Both the position numbers and the translations under genes were made by a program. 64,000 nucleotides of DNA from Pseudoclavibacter sp. RFBB5 (GTDB taxonomy: Bacteria; Actinomycetota; Actinomycetes; Actinomycetales; Microbacteriaceae), in NCBI RefSeq assembly GCF_002931555.1, contig NZ_PSTZ01000001.1, forward strand, positions 434,001 through 498,000, in the 5' to 3' direction. Positions 1 to 8,249 of the stretch are shown here, in pieces. Numbering within the stretch: position 1 is the first letter of the stretch; every line of letters starts with the position of its first letter. The notes below the pieces were generated by a model, which was given only the letters and a program-made list of their open reading frames with translations, searched no databases and was not told where the DNA came from.

Positions 1-1416
1 GACACCAGCGAGACGCACCAGCCAGAGGCCGGTGCCGGCGGCGGAATCCTCTCCGGCATCCGCGTGCTCGACTGCTCGATCGCCATGGCGGGCCCCTTCG
101 CGGCACAGCGCCTCGGCGACCTCGGCGCCGACGTCATCAAGGTCGAGCCGCCGGCCGGCGAGTGGCAGCGCCACGCCCCTGCGGGCGGCGCCAACGGCAA
201 CGAGATCAACGTCTCGTTCCTCTCGCTCAACCGCAACAAGCGCTCCATCGCCCTCGACCTCAAGTCCGACGACGGCCGCCAGGTCCTGCGCGAGCTCGTC
301 GCGACCAGCGACGTGTTCCTGCAGAACTACCGGCCAGGCGTCGCCGCTCGCCTCGGCGTCGACTACGAGACGCTGCGCGCCATCAACCCGAGCATCGTCT
401 ACGTGTCGGTCTCCGGCTACGGCGAGGACGGTCCATACCGGATGCGGCCGGGCCAGGACCTGCTCCTCCAGGCCATGAGCGGCGCCATGCTCTCCACCGG
501 TCGCGACGGCGAGCCCCCGCAGGCCGCCGGACAGTACCTCGTCGACGCCGTCACCGCATCCACCGCCTTCGAAGGCGTGCTCGCGGCGCTCTTCCACCGT
601 GAGCGCACGGGGGAGGGGCAGCTCGTGACCGTCAACATGCTCGACGCCATCACGACCCTGCAGATGCAGGAGCTGTCCGTCTTCACCGCGGGGGGAGTGC
701 CGCAGCAGCGCAGCGCCGAGCCGCACGCGCACGTCTACATCCGCTCGCCGTACGGCTCGTTCGCGACCTCCGACGGCTTCATCGTGCTCGCCATGCCAGA
801 CCTCGAGGAGCTCGGACGCACGATCGGCGAGGACAGCTTCATCGGCCTCGACACGCTCGACGACTCGTGGCGCCTGCGCGACGAGGTCTTCGCCAAGACC
901 GCTGCCCGGCTCGCGACGAACACGAGCGCCCACTGGCTCGACGCGTTCTCGAAGACCTCGATCTGGGCCGGCCCCGTCTACGGCTACGCCGACCTCGTCG
1001 CCGACCCGCAGATCGCGCACAACGGCACGTTCGTCGAATACGAGCACCCCACCGAGGGGCTCGTGAAGACACCCGGCTTCCCCTATAAGTTCTCGAAGAC
1101 GCCCGCTCGAATCGACCGAGGCGCCCCGCTCACGGGCGAGCACACGCGAGAGATCCTCAGAGAGCTCGGGCACGCGGCCGCCCGCATCGAGGAGCTCGCC
1201 GAGCGCGGCGCGATCGCCGTGCACGCCACCCTCGACAACGTGCGGGAGCAGCTCGGCGGCGCGGTGTCGGCCGACGGCACGGCCCTGCCCGGCGGGTCGG
1301 ATGCGGTGCTCCCCGGAGAAGGGGCGCCGGAGCCGGCCGCGGCTTCCACCCCCGGGCTCGACACCAGTTCGAGCGCTCAAACCGCGAACGTCGGCGCGAG
1401 CGCCGAACGATCGTGA
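1..1416 (+). CDS. CaiB/BaiF family (class III) CoA-transferase, 5' end cut by window
   Basis: The reading frame is open from base 1, so the true start lies left of the window; a GTG at 64 falls inside the conserved N-terminal motif (RVLDCSIAMAGPFAAQRLGD) and is not a credible start. Family hallmarks follow: GADVIKVEPPAGEW, LNRNKRSIALDL, NYRPGVAARLGVDY, and VDAVTAS, whose Asp sits where class III enzymes carry the nucleophile that forms the acyl anhydride, then RERTGEGQ. These enzymes move CoA between carboxylic acids in the cytoplasm. The last 50 or so residues are a low-complexity Gly/Ala/Pro/Ser tail not needed by the fold. The stop overlaps the next start by 4 bp, so the gene belongs to the plus-strand catabolic operon. 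Substrate unknown. Confidence 0.9.
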   Translation, partial: DTSETHQPEAGAGGGILSGIRVLDCSIAMAGPFAAQRLGDLGADVIKVEPPAGEWQRHAPAGGANGNEINVSFLSLNRNKRSIALDLKSDDGRQVLRELVATSDVFLQNYRPGVAARLGVDYETLRAINPSIVYVSVSGYGEDGPYRMRPGQDLLLQAMSGAMLSTGRDGEPPQAAGQYLVDAVTASTAFEGVLAALFHRERTGEGQLVTVNMLDAITTLQMQELSVFTAGGVPQQRSAEPHAHVYIRSPYGSFATSDGFIVLAMPDLEELGRTIGEDSFIGLDTLDDSWRLRDEVFAKTAARLATNTSAHWLDAFSKTSIWAGPVYGYADLVADPQIAHNGTFVEYEHPTEGLVKTPGFPYKFSKTPARIDRGAPLTGEHTREILRELGHAAARIEELAERGAIAVHATLDNVREQLGGAVSADGTALPGGSDAVLPGEGAPEPAAASTPGLDTSSSAQTANVGASAERS

Positions 1417-2732
1417 GCGAGACGCCGCCGGTCGCCGCAGAAACGCGGGGCCATCCGCTTCGCTACCGCGGGCTCACCTGGGACCATCCGCGAGGGCGCA
1501 CTGCGCTCGAGGCGGCAGGTTCGACAGCCGCCGGTGGCCGCGGGGGAATCGAGATCGACTGGGAAGCGCATCCGCTCGAAGGCTTCGAGTCGGCGCCGAT
1601 CGCCGACCTGGCCGACCGCTACGACCTCATCGTCCTCGACCATCCGCACCTCGGCGAGGCGCTCGCGAGCGGCTCGTTCAGGCCGCTCGACGACGTGTTC
1701 GACGCCGCCCTGCTCGATCGCATCGCGGCTGACGCGATCGGCCCGAGCTTCACCTCCTACTCGCTGGACGGCGCGCAATGGGCGCTGCCACTCGACGCGG
1801 CCACGCAGGTCGCGGCGGCGCGCGTCGACCTGATCGCCGCGGCCGAGCCGAGCACCTGGGACGACGTCGTCGCCCTCTCCGAATACGCCCCCGTGGCGCT
1901 GTCGCTCGCCGGCCCGCACGCGTTCCTCACATTCGCGTCCGTGCTCGCAGGGGCCGGCGCGCCGATCTCCGACAGTCCTGCCGAAGGGGCGCTCTTCTCC
2001 TCCCGCCCTGCCGCTCAGGAGGCGTTCGCGCTGCTCCGCACCATCGCCCGCCGGTCCCCGGCAGCGACGCAGGGCGAGAACCCCATCGCCCTCCTCGAGC
2101 GCATGTCGAGCAGCGACTCGCTCGCCTATGTTCCCCTCGTGTACGGGTACGTGAACTACTCGTCGCCCACCCTGCAGTTCCGGGATGCGCCGCGCTGGGC
2201 CGCATCGGCGCGCCTCGGTTCCACGATCGGCGGCACGGGCATCGCCATCTCGAGGCGCTGCCGCGTCACCCCCGAGCTCGTCGCCCACCTCGCCTGGCTG
2301 CTCGACCCCGAGACGCAGCGCACGTTCATCCCGCAGCACGACGGTCAGCCCGGACTGCGCTCCGCGTGGCACGACAGCAACGTCAACAAGGCATCGCACG
2401 ACTTCTACGCGAACACGGCGGCGACCATCGAGGAGTCGTGGGTGCGCCCGCGGTACGACGGCTACATCGCGTTCCAGACCCAAGCGTCTGAACTGTTGCG
2501 CGATGCGCTGCTCGGCGACGCGAGCCACGTCGAAGAGCTTCGCGACGCGTGCCTCGACGCCCTCGAGGTGGCCTTCGCCGCGTCGGCGGGGGCGTCTGGC
2601 GCCTCGCCCGCATCTCCGGCTGCGGCTGCGCGTGCCGCCTCGCCTCCGCCCACTGCTGCATCGACGCGCATCGATGCATCCGTTTCGCGCTTCCACGCAG
2701 CCCACCCCACGACCTCAGGAGCCAGCTCATGA
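1413..2732 (+). CDS. Solute-binding-protein-like protein without signal peptide
   Basis: A 439-residue protein started by GTG inside the previous stop (GTGA). Its body resembles family 1 extracellular solute-binding proteins: an N-terminal alpha/beta lobe (DLADRYDLIVLDHPHLGEAL), the pattern WDDVVALSEYAPVALSLAGP near residue 150, and the closing region LAWLLDPETQRTFIPQHDGQP near 290-310. There is no signal peptide, lipobox or Tat motif at the N-terminus, and the overlap with the CoA-transferase leaves no room for one. The C-terminal 50 residues are Ala/Ser/Pro rich. It lies between CoA-transferase and enoyl-CoA hydratase genes, so a cytoplasmic role such as substrate binding, sensing or enzymatic reuse of the fold is inferred. 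No permease is adjacent on this strand. The family call is moderate and the function unknown. Confidence 0.6.
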   Translation: MSETPPVAAETRGHPLRYRGLTWDHPRGRTALEAAGSTAAGGRGGIEIDWEAHPLEGFESAPIADLADRYDLIVLDHPHLGEALASGSFRPLDDVFDAALLDRIAADAIGPSFTSYSLDGAQWALPLDAATQVAAARVDLIAAAEPSTWDDVVALSEYAPVALSLAGPHAFLTFASVLAGAGAPISDSPAEGALFSSRPAAQEAFALLRTIARRSPAATQGENPIALLERMSSSDSLAYVPLVYGYVNYSSPTLQFRDAPRWAASARLGSTIGGTGIAISRRCRVTPELVAHLAWLLDPETQRTFIPQHDGQPGLRSAWHDSNVNKASHDFYANTAATIEESWVRPRYDGYIAFQTQASELLRDALLGDASHVEELRDACLDALEVAFAASAGASGASPASPAAAARAASPPPTAASTRIDASVSRFHAAHPTTSGASS

Positions 2733-3523
2733 CCGACAGCATCCCTCAGCTCGGTACCGACGAGATCCTGGTAGAACTCGACGGCTTCACCGCCACCGTC
2801 ACCATCAATCGCCCCGCGAAGCTCAACTCGGTGACGCAGGAGATGTCCGACGCACTCGTCACCGTCGCAACCTGGGCCAACGAGAGCGACGACGTGCGCG
2901 TCGTCATCCTCACCGGCGCGGGTGAGCGGTCGTTCTGCGCGGGCAGCGACATCCGCTCGCTCGACAAGTACGCGACCCCGTGGGACTTCCGCAACCGCGA
3001 GGACTACTGCGACGCCCTCCGCGCCCTCCGCAAGCCCATCATCGCCGCCATCAACGGCTACGCGTTCGGTGGTGGGCTCGAGACGGCGATGACCTGCGAC
3101 ATCCGCCTCGCCTCCGAGACCGCGTCGTTCGCCGCCCCGGAGATCAAGCTCGGCTGGATCGGCGGCGGCGGGATGGCCTCGTTCCTCGCCCACTCCGCCG
3201 GCGCGAGCAACGCCGCCCTCATGCTCCTCACCGGCGACCCCATCTCGGCGCAGCAGGCGCTCGCCTGGGGCATCGTCTCGGAGGTGCTGCCAGGCGATCG
3301 ACTGCTGGACCGGGCTCGCGAACTCGCCGCGATCATCGCATCCCGACCGCCCATCGCCGCCGAGACGGCGAAGGCCAACCTGCGGGCCTCCTACAACATG
3401 GGTCAGGACGCGGCCGTCGCCTACGAGCGAGACCTCCAGACCATCACCTTCGCCACCGCCGACGCCGACGAGGGCCGCGCCGCCTTCGCCGAGAAGCGCG
3501 AGGGCATCTTCCACCGCCGCTGA
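2729..3523 (+). CDS. Enoyl-CoA hydratase/isomerase family protein
   Basis: A 264-residue crotonase-fold enzyme. The start is the ATG that overlaps the previous stop (ATGA); the frame is open further upstream but that part is not homologous. The oxyanion-hole segment GAGERSFCAGSDIRSL and the second loop NGYAFGGGLETAMTCDIRLA are present. Both glutamates used by true hydratases are in place: one in GGGLETAM and one in AAPEIKLGWIGGGG. Hydration of a 2-enoyl-CoA in the cytoplasm is therefore plausible, acting after the CoA-transferase or the CoA-ligase of the facing operon. Normal length for the family. A 197-bp gap containing a palindrome separates it from the next gene. Confidence 0.92.
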   Translation: MTDSIPQLGTDEILVELDGFTATVTINRPAKLNSVTQEMSDALVTVATWANESDDVRVVILTGAGERSFCAGSDIRSLDKYATPWDFRNREDYCDALRALRKPIIAAINGYAFGGGLETAMTCDIRLASETASFAAPEIKLGWIGGGGMASFLAHSAGASNAALMLLTGDPISAQQALAWGIVSEVLPGDRLLDRARELAAIIASRPPIAAETAKANLRASYNMGQDAAVAYERDLQTITFATADADEGRAAFAEKREGIFHRR

Positions 3524-3600
3524 CGCCGAGCCGACCTGAACCGAGCCAAGCCCACCATGTCAGCCACCAGCCTCAACTCGTGTGACCTCCCGCCTTCGTC

Positions 3601-3664
3601 TCGGGATGGGAATGTCGCTTCCTTCGGGGAAAGTTCCCGCACCGAAGCGAGTTCTCCATCCCGA
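3601..3664. repeat. Imperfect palindrome between two operon genes
   Basis: TCGGGATGG (3601-3609) pairs with CCATCCCGA (3656-3664). Inside, TCGCTTC (3615-3621) can pair with GAAGCGA (3644-3650), or alternatively TTCGG with CCGAA, and GGGAA with TTCCC near the tip. It sits in the only sizeable gap of the plus-strand operon and has no T tract, so partial termination, mRNA processing or a repeat element are all possible. Confidence 0.55.
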
Positions 3665-3720
3665 AACCTCACGACCCACTCGCCACGACCGACCATCACG
3701 ACCAGAATCCAGGAGCTCAC

Positions 3721-4941
3721 ATGACATCGCAGCAGATGGCCTCAGGCCAGCAGCCGGCAGCCGGATGGTCGGGCAGCGCCGCCCAGGCGCTCCCCGCCGA
3801 CGGAACGACGGGCACGCTCATCGGCCGGGTCTGGGACCCGGCGGTCGGCGGCCCATCACCGGTGCTCATCACTGCTGACGGCGTTCTCGACCTGAGCGGA
3901 ACCTTCGCGACGGTCAGCGACATCACCGAGTCGGCCGAGCCCGCGGCTGCGGTGCGGGAGGTCGCGGCGCATGCGCCGAACCTCGGCTCACTCGACGAGA
4001 TCTTCGCGAACACAGAGCCCACCACCCGCGACGAGTCGAAGCCGTGGCTGCTCGCCCCGGTCGACCTGCACGTGCTGAAGGCGGCGGGTGTGACCTTCGC
4101 GGTCTCGATGATCGAGCGCGTCATCGAGGAGCGGGTGCGCGGCGACATCGAGGCGGCGGCGCGGATGCGCGAGCAGATTCTCGCGGAGATCGGCACCGAC
4201 CTCGCGAGCCTCAAGCCTGGGTCCGAGGAAGCGACGGCGCTCAAGGCGTACCTCGTGGGGGAGGGGCTCTGGAGCCAGTACCTCGAGGTCGGCATCGGCC
4301 CGGACGCGGAGATCTTCACGAAGGGCCCGACCCTCTCGGCGATGGGCACCGCCGAGCAGGTCGGCGTGCACTCCTCGTCGGAGTGGAACAACCCGGAACC
4401 GGAGGTGGCGCTGCTCATCGCATCCACCGGCACGATCGTCGGCGCGACGCTGGCGAACGACGTGAACCTGCGCGACGTCGAGGGCCGTTCGGCGCTGCTG
4501 CTGCCGAAGGCGAAGGACAACAACGCGTCGTGCGGGCTGGGCCCGTTCATCCGCCTCTTCGACACGGGCTTCGACCTCGACTCGGTGCGCGGCATGACGG
4601 TCGAGCTCGACATCCTGGGGCTCGACGGCTTCACCCTGCACGGCTCCTCCGACCTCGCGCAGATCTCCCGCGACCCCGCCGACCTCGCCGCGCAGCTGCT
4701 CGGCCCGCACCACCAGTACCCGGACGGGGCGGTGCTCATGCTCGGCACGATGTTCGCGCCCATCGTCGACCGCGACCAGCCCGACCACGGCTTCACGCAC
4801 CACGCTGGGGACGTCGTGCGCATCTCGTCACCTGCCCTCGGTAGTCTGGTGGGCCAGGTACAGACCAGCGAGGAGTGTGCGCCGTGGACATTCGGGATCG
4901 CAGCGCTCATGCGCAACCTGGCGGCCAGAAGGCTGCTGTGA
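3721..4941 (+). CDS. Fumarylacetoacetate hydrolase family protein
   Basis: A 406-residue cytoplasmic enzyme of the FAH superfamily, in the longer subgroup that opens with LPADGTTGTLIGRVWDP and ILTADGV-type sequence. The metal-site region is visible as EWNNPEPEVALLIASTGTIV followed by GATLANDVNLRDVEGRS and LLLPKAKDNNASCGLGPFI, which fits the E/E/D ligand pattern of the fold. Members hydrolyse or dehydrate 2-keto-3-deoxy acids or acylpyruvates; the exact reaction cannot be read here. Its stop overlaps the GTG of the LacI-type regulator (GTGA). With hydratase and CoA-transferase upstream it probably acts late in the pathway. The C-terminal tail after VGQVQTSEECAPWTFGIAAL resembles the family end. 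Confidence 0.88.
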   Translation: MTSQQMASGQQPAAGWSGSAAQALPADGTTGTLIGRVWDPAVGGPSPVLITADGVLDLSGTFATVSDITESAEPAAAVREVAAHAPNLGSLDEIFANTEPTTRDESKPWLLAPVDLHVLKAAGVTFAVSMIERVIEERVRGDIEAAARMREQILAEIGTDLASLKPGSEEATALKAYLVGEGLWSQYLEVGIGPDAEIFTKGPTLSAMGTAEQVGVHSSSEWNNPEPEVALLIASTGTIVGATLANDVNLRDVEGRSALLLPKAKDNNASCGLGPFIRLFDTGFDLDSVRGMTVELDILGLDGFTLHGSSDLAQISRDPADLAAQLLGPHHQYPDGAVLMLGTMFAPIVDRDQPDHGFTHHAGDVVRISSPALGSLVGQVQTSEECAPWTFGIAALMRNLAARRLL

Positions 4942-5966
4942 CCAGGCGGTCGACGCAGAAGGTGACGCTCACCGACGTCGCGGCGTCTGCGGGGGTCTCT
5001 CCGCAGACCGTCTCGCGTGTGCTGCGGACGCCAGAGCTCGTGTCGGCCGACACCCTCGAGCGAGTGCAGTCGGCGATCGGGGCGCTTGGCTACGTGCCGA
5101 ACCTGGCCGCGTCGAACCTCGCGTCGAACCGGTCGATGACGGTCGCGGCGATCGTCCCGTCGATCTCCGCATCGGTGTTCGCGGATGCGCTGCACGGCCT
5201 CGAGGCGATGCTCTCGCCGTTCGGGTACCAGCTTTTCATCGGCACGACCGGGTACAGCCCGGAGCACGAGGAGGAGCTCGTCCGGGCGTTCCTCGGGCGT
5301 CGACCGGATGGCATGTTCATCGTCGGCGCGCAGCACACGGAGGCGGCGTCGACGCTGCTGCGAGCCTCCGGAATCCCCGTCGTCGAGGCGTGGGACTCGA
5401 GCGAGAACCCCGTCGACAGCCTCATCGGCTTCTCCAACGAAGATGCCGTCCGCGCGCTCGTCGAGTACGTGCGGGACAAGGGATACGCGCATCCCACGTT
5501 CGCGGGCTCGTTCCAGTCCGGCGACTTCCGTGCGGCGGCGAGGCGAGCGAGCTTCGAGGTGTCCGTCGCCGAGCTGTTCCCGGGCGAGCCCGTGCGGGTC
5601 GTCGACTCCGGAGTTGCGGCGGTCGACCTCGAGACTGGACGCGACCTGCTCGACGCGACGCTGCGCGAGCATCCCGAGACCGATGTGCTCATGTTCGCGA
5701 GCGATGTCTTCGCGGCGGGCGCTGTGCTCGAGTGCGCTCGCCGCGGCGTGTCCGTGCCCGGGGAGCTGGCTGTGACGGGCTTCGGCGACTTCGAGCTGTC
5801 GTCGCACCTCACGCCCACCCTCACGACCGTGGCGGTGCCCAACCGCGAGATCGGCACGAAGGCGGGCGAGTTGCTGCTCGCTCGCATGAGCCGTGGCGGT
5901 GCGGATGCGCCCGAGGGCGAGACCGTCGACCTCGGCTTCGAGGTCGTCGCCCGCGAGAGCGCGTAG
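4938..5966 (+). CDS. LacI family transcriptional regulator
   Basis: A 342-residue repressor-type regulator. The N-terminal helix-turn-helix reads KVTLTDVAASAGVSPQTVSR and is followed by the hinge helix SNLASNRSM and a periplasmic-binding-protein-like effector domain ending TLTTVAVPNREIGTKAGELL, all typical of the GntR (gluconate) branch of LacI proteins. I place the start at GTG 4938, which overlaps the preceding stop; an earlier GTG at 4875 would add 21 residues not seen in the family. As the last gene of the plus-strand catabolic operon it most likely controls this operon and the facing transporter genes, through sites like the one at 14558-14583. The effector is unknown, probably the transported compound or a derivative. 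Confidence 0.92.
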   Translation: MTRRSTQKVTLTDVAASAGVSPQTVSRVLRTPELVSADTLERVQSAIGALGYVPNLAASNLASNRSMTVAAIVPSISASVFADALHGLEAMLSPFGYQLFIGTTGYSPEHEEELVRAFLGRRPDGMFIVGAQHTEAASTLLRASGIPVVEAWDSSENPVDSLIGFSNEDAVRALVEYVRDKGYAHPTFAGSFQSGDFRAAARRASFEVSVAELFPGEPVRVVDSGVAAVDLETGRDLLDATLREHPETDVLMFASDVFAAGAVLECARRGVSVPGELAVTGFGDFELSSHLTPTLTTVAVPNREIGTKAGELLLARMSRGGADAPEGETVDLGFEVVARESA

Positions 5967-5974
5967 GCCGAGCT

Positions 5975-6031
5975 CCAGGGCGGAGTTGTGGTCGCCTCAC
6001 GTCGATGTTGACGACCACAACACCGCCCTGG
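5975..6031. terminator. Bidirectional terminator-like hairpin
   Basis: Arms of 20 nt at 5975-5994 and 6012-6031 pair with one mismatch (CCAGGGCGGAGTTGTGGTCG and its complement) around a 17-nt loop. It lies between two convergent genes, the LacI regulator and the acyl-CoA ligase, where it can end transcription from both sides. It shares the word GAGTTGTGG with the hairpin at 9497-9554. Confidence 0.7.
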
Positions 6032-6058
6032 GCGGCGACGGCGAGGCCCGCCCGAGCC

Positions 6059-7633
6059 TCAGCGGCCGCGGAGGTCCTTCCGCAGGATCTTGCCTGACGT
6101 CGACTTCGGGATGACGTCGATGAACGCGACGGCCCGCACCTTCTTGTGCGGCGCGACGTGCTCGGCGACAAACGTCTCGACGCCGGCCTCGTCGAGCGAG
6201 GCACCCTCGCGGCGCACGACGAACGCCTTCGGGATCTCCTGCCCGTCCGCATCCAGCGCCCCCACCACGGCCGAGTCGGTGATATCGGGATGCGTGAGCA
6301 GCAGCGCTTCGAGCTCGGCGGGCGCGACCTGGTAGCCCTTGTACTTGATGAGCTCCTTGAGCCGGTCGACGATCGTGAACTCCCCGAGCGGGCCGACCGT
6401 CGCGATGTCGCCGGTGTGCAGGAAGCCGTCGCTGTCGACGGCCTCGTGCGTCGCATCGTCGCGGCCGAGGTAGCCGAGCATGATCTGGGGGCCGCGCACC
6501 CAGACCTCGCCAGGTTCGCTCCGCCCGCCCTCGACGGCGTCGATCTCGTCACCGGTCTCGGTCGAGACCAGCTTCACCTCGGTGTTGGCGATGGGCACGC
6601 CGACCGAGCCGAGCGGCATGCCGTTCCGCTCGAGGGGGAGGACGTGCGTGACGGGGCTTGCCTCGCTCATCCCGTACCCCTGCCTGGTGCGGGTGCCGAG
6701 GCGGTCGGCGACGGCCGTCATGAGCGCCGAGTCGATGGGGGCGGCGCCGGAGAAGACCGTGCGAACGCTCGACAGGTCGAAGTCGTCGATGAGCGGATGC
6801 TTCGCGAGCGCGACGGCGATCGGCGGCGCGATGAACAGGTAGGTGCATCGATGCGTCTCGATGATGCGCAGGAACTCGCCGAGGTCGAACTTCGGCATCG
6901 TGACGAGGCGGGCGCGCTTCTTGATGGCGATGTTGAGGAGCACGGTCATGCCGTAGATGTGGAAGAAGGGGAGGAGCGCCAGCACGACATCGTCCGCTTC
7001 GACGTCGAGCACCGGGTAGGTCTGGACGACGTTCGCGACGAGGTTCGTGTGGCTGAGCTTGACGCCTTTGGGGTTGCCGGTGGTGCCGGAGGAGTAGGGG
7101 AGGACGGCGACGTGGGTTGCCGGGTCGAAGCTCACGTCGGGCGCGGGGAGGCCGGCACTGAGGAGCTCGCGGAGGTCGTGGTAGCCCTCGGCGCCGTCGA
7201 GGACGATGATGGCGTCCTGCTCGAGGCCCGCAGCGATGGCGCCGGCGTGGGCCTGCGCGAGCAGCGGGCTCACGGTGAACAGCAGCTTCGCGCCGGAGTC
7301 GCGGAGCTGCGTCTCGATCTCCTCAGCGTTGTAGAGGGCGTTGATGGTCGTCGCTGTGGCACCGGAGCGGAGGATGCCGTGGAAGACCGACGCGAACGCG
7401 GGCACGTTCGGGCAGTGCAGGGCGACCACGTCGCCAACCCCGAGCCCGCCGCCGGCGAGGGCCCCGGCGATGAGCTCGATCTGCTGTCTGAGGGCCCCGA
7501 AGGTCGTCTCGGCGCCGCTTGTGCCGTCGACGATGACGGTGCGGGCCGCGTCCGCTTCGCTCAGCTCGGCGAACAGGAAGTCGAAGACCGAGACGTTCGG
7601 GATCTGCTCGTCTGGGTATGGGCTCTTGAACAC
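6059..7633 (-). CDS. Acyl-CoA synthetase (AMP-forming, 4-coumarate-CoA ligase type)
   Basis: A 524-residue ANL-superfamily ligase that activates a carboxylic acid to its CoA thioester using ATP. Motifs in order: the phosphate loop YSSGTTGNPKGVKLSHTN near residue 180, YGMSEASP near 318, the adenylate Asp in GFLHTGDIATVG near 400, IVDRLKELIKYKGYQVAP, and the C-terminal lysine in PKSTSGKILRKDL. It begins with MFKSPYPDEQIPNVSVFDFL, like 4-coumarate-CoA ligases and their bacterial relatives. A ribosome-binding AAAGGAG precedes the ATG. It is the last gene of the minus-strand group, after the RidA-like gene. Together with the CoA-transferase and hydratase across the hairpin it suggests CoA-dependent degradation of an acid. 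Substrate not determined. Confidence 0.93.
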   Translation of the reverse strand: MFKSPYPDEQIPNVSVFDFLFAELSEADAARTVIVDGTSGAETTFGALRQQIELIAGALAGGGLGVGDVVALHCPNVPAFASVFHGILRSGATATTINALYNAEEIETQLRDSGAKLLFTVSPLLAQAHAGAIAAGLEQDAIIVLDGAEGYHDLRELLSAGLPAPDVSFDPATHVAVLPYSSGTTGNPKGVKLSHTNLVANVVQTYPVLDVEADDVVLALLPFFHIYGMTVLLNIAIKKRARLVTMPKFDLGEFLRIIETHRCTYLFIAPPIAVALAKHPLIDDFDLSSVRTVFSGAAPIDSALMTAVADRLGTRTRQGYGMSEASPVTHVLPLERNGMPLGSVGVPIANTEVKLVSTETGDEIDAVEGGRSEPGEVWVRGPQIMLGYLGRDDATHEAVDSDGFLHTGDIATVGPLGEFTIVDRLKELIKYKGYQVAPAELEALLLTHPDITDSAVVGALDADGQEIPKAFVVRREGASLDEAGVETFVAEHVAPHKKVRAVAFIDVIPKSTSGKILRKDLRGR

Positions 7634-7787
7634 GGCGATCTCCTTTGATCGAAATGCAGGCGGCGCGGCGGTCGGGTTGTGTCCGGCCGGGCCGTGTCTG
7701 GCGGATGCACGTGTCGCATCCGCTGCTCATCTTGCGCATCCCAGATGGGAACGACCCCAGCGCGAGCTCCGCCGGCGCAGGCTCGAG

Positions 7788-8210
7788 CTACGGGCGAGGC
7801 GTGGCGGGCGCCACCGCTGCGACCGCCTCGATCTCGACGAGCTGGTCGTCGTAGCCGAGCACGGTGACGCCGAGGAGGGTGCTCGGCACGTCGTGGTCGC
7901 CGAACGCGTCGCGCACGACCTCCCACGCGGTGACGAGGTCGGCCTGCGAGCTGGATGCGACGAGCACGCGCGTGCTGGCGACGTCCTCGAGGCGCGCGCC
8001 GGCCTCGCGGAGGGCGATGCGCAGGTTCTCGACGCACTTCGCGGCCTGACCCGCGTAGTCGCCGACGGCGGCCGTCGTGCCGTCGTCGTTGAGGGGGCAG
8101 GCGCCTGCCGGGAAGACGAGGCGCGCGCCTGCGTCGACGGTGGAGGCGTAGGCGTATTCGGCGGCGTCGCTGAGCGTGTTCGCGCGGATGAGGGAGACGG
8201 AGCTGGACAC
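7788..8210 (-). CDS. RidA/YjgF/YER057c/UK114 family protein
   Basis: A 140-residue protein with the RidA fold: VSLIRANTLSDAAEYAYAST at the start, KCVENLRIALREAGARLEDV in the middle, and LVEIEAVAAVAP at the end. RidA proper hydrolyses reactive enamines and imines; many paralogues act in specific catabolic pathways on other substrates. The arginine that binds the substrate carboxylate in RidA is expected in the ASTRVLVASSSQAD segment (STRV matches the usual KxxVY/RV position), so hydrolase function is possible. It lies between the acyltransferase and the CoA ligase, all on the minus strand, with a 154-bp gap before the ligase. Preceded by an AGGAGG-type ribosome site. Confidence 0.85.
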   Translation of the reverse strand: MSSSVSLIRANTLSDAAEYAYASTVDAGARLVFPAGACPLNDDGTTAAVGDYAGQAAKCVENLRIALREAGARLEDVASTRVLVASSSQADLVTAWEVVRDAFGDHDVPSTLLGVTVLGYDDQLVEIEAVAAVAPATPRP

Positions 8211-8249
8211 GGGGTCCTCCTGGTGGTCGTCTGGCGGGTGGATGCGCGG

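Noticed and set aside
3717-5807. A 696-codon open frame on the minus strand opposite the FAH and LacI genes
   Set aside because: It is Arg/His/Pro-rich without any family motif and lies exactly antisense to two well-supported genes; high-GC sequence gives many such frames.
6146-7648. A 500-codon plus-strand frame opposite the acyl-CoA ligase
   Set aside because: It is low-complexity Asp/Val/Arg sequence, the shadow of the ligase codons.
7634-7787. Gap between acyl-CoA ligase and RidA-like genes examined for a small gene or riboswitch
   Set aside because: No short frame with a ribosome site and no recognisable aptamer fold were seen.
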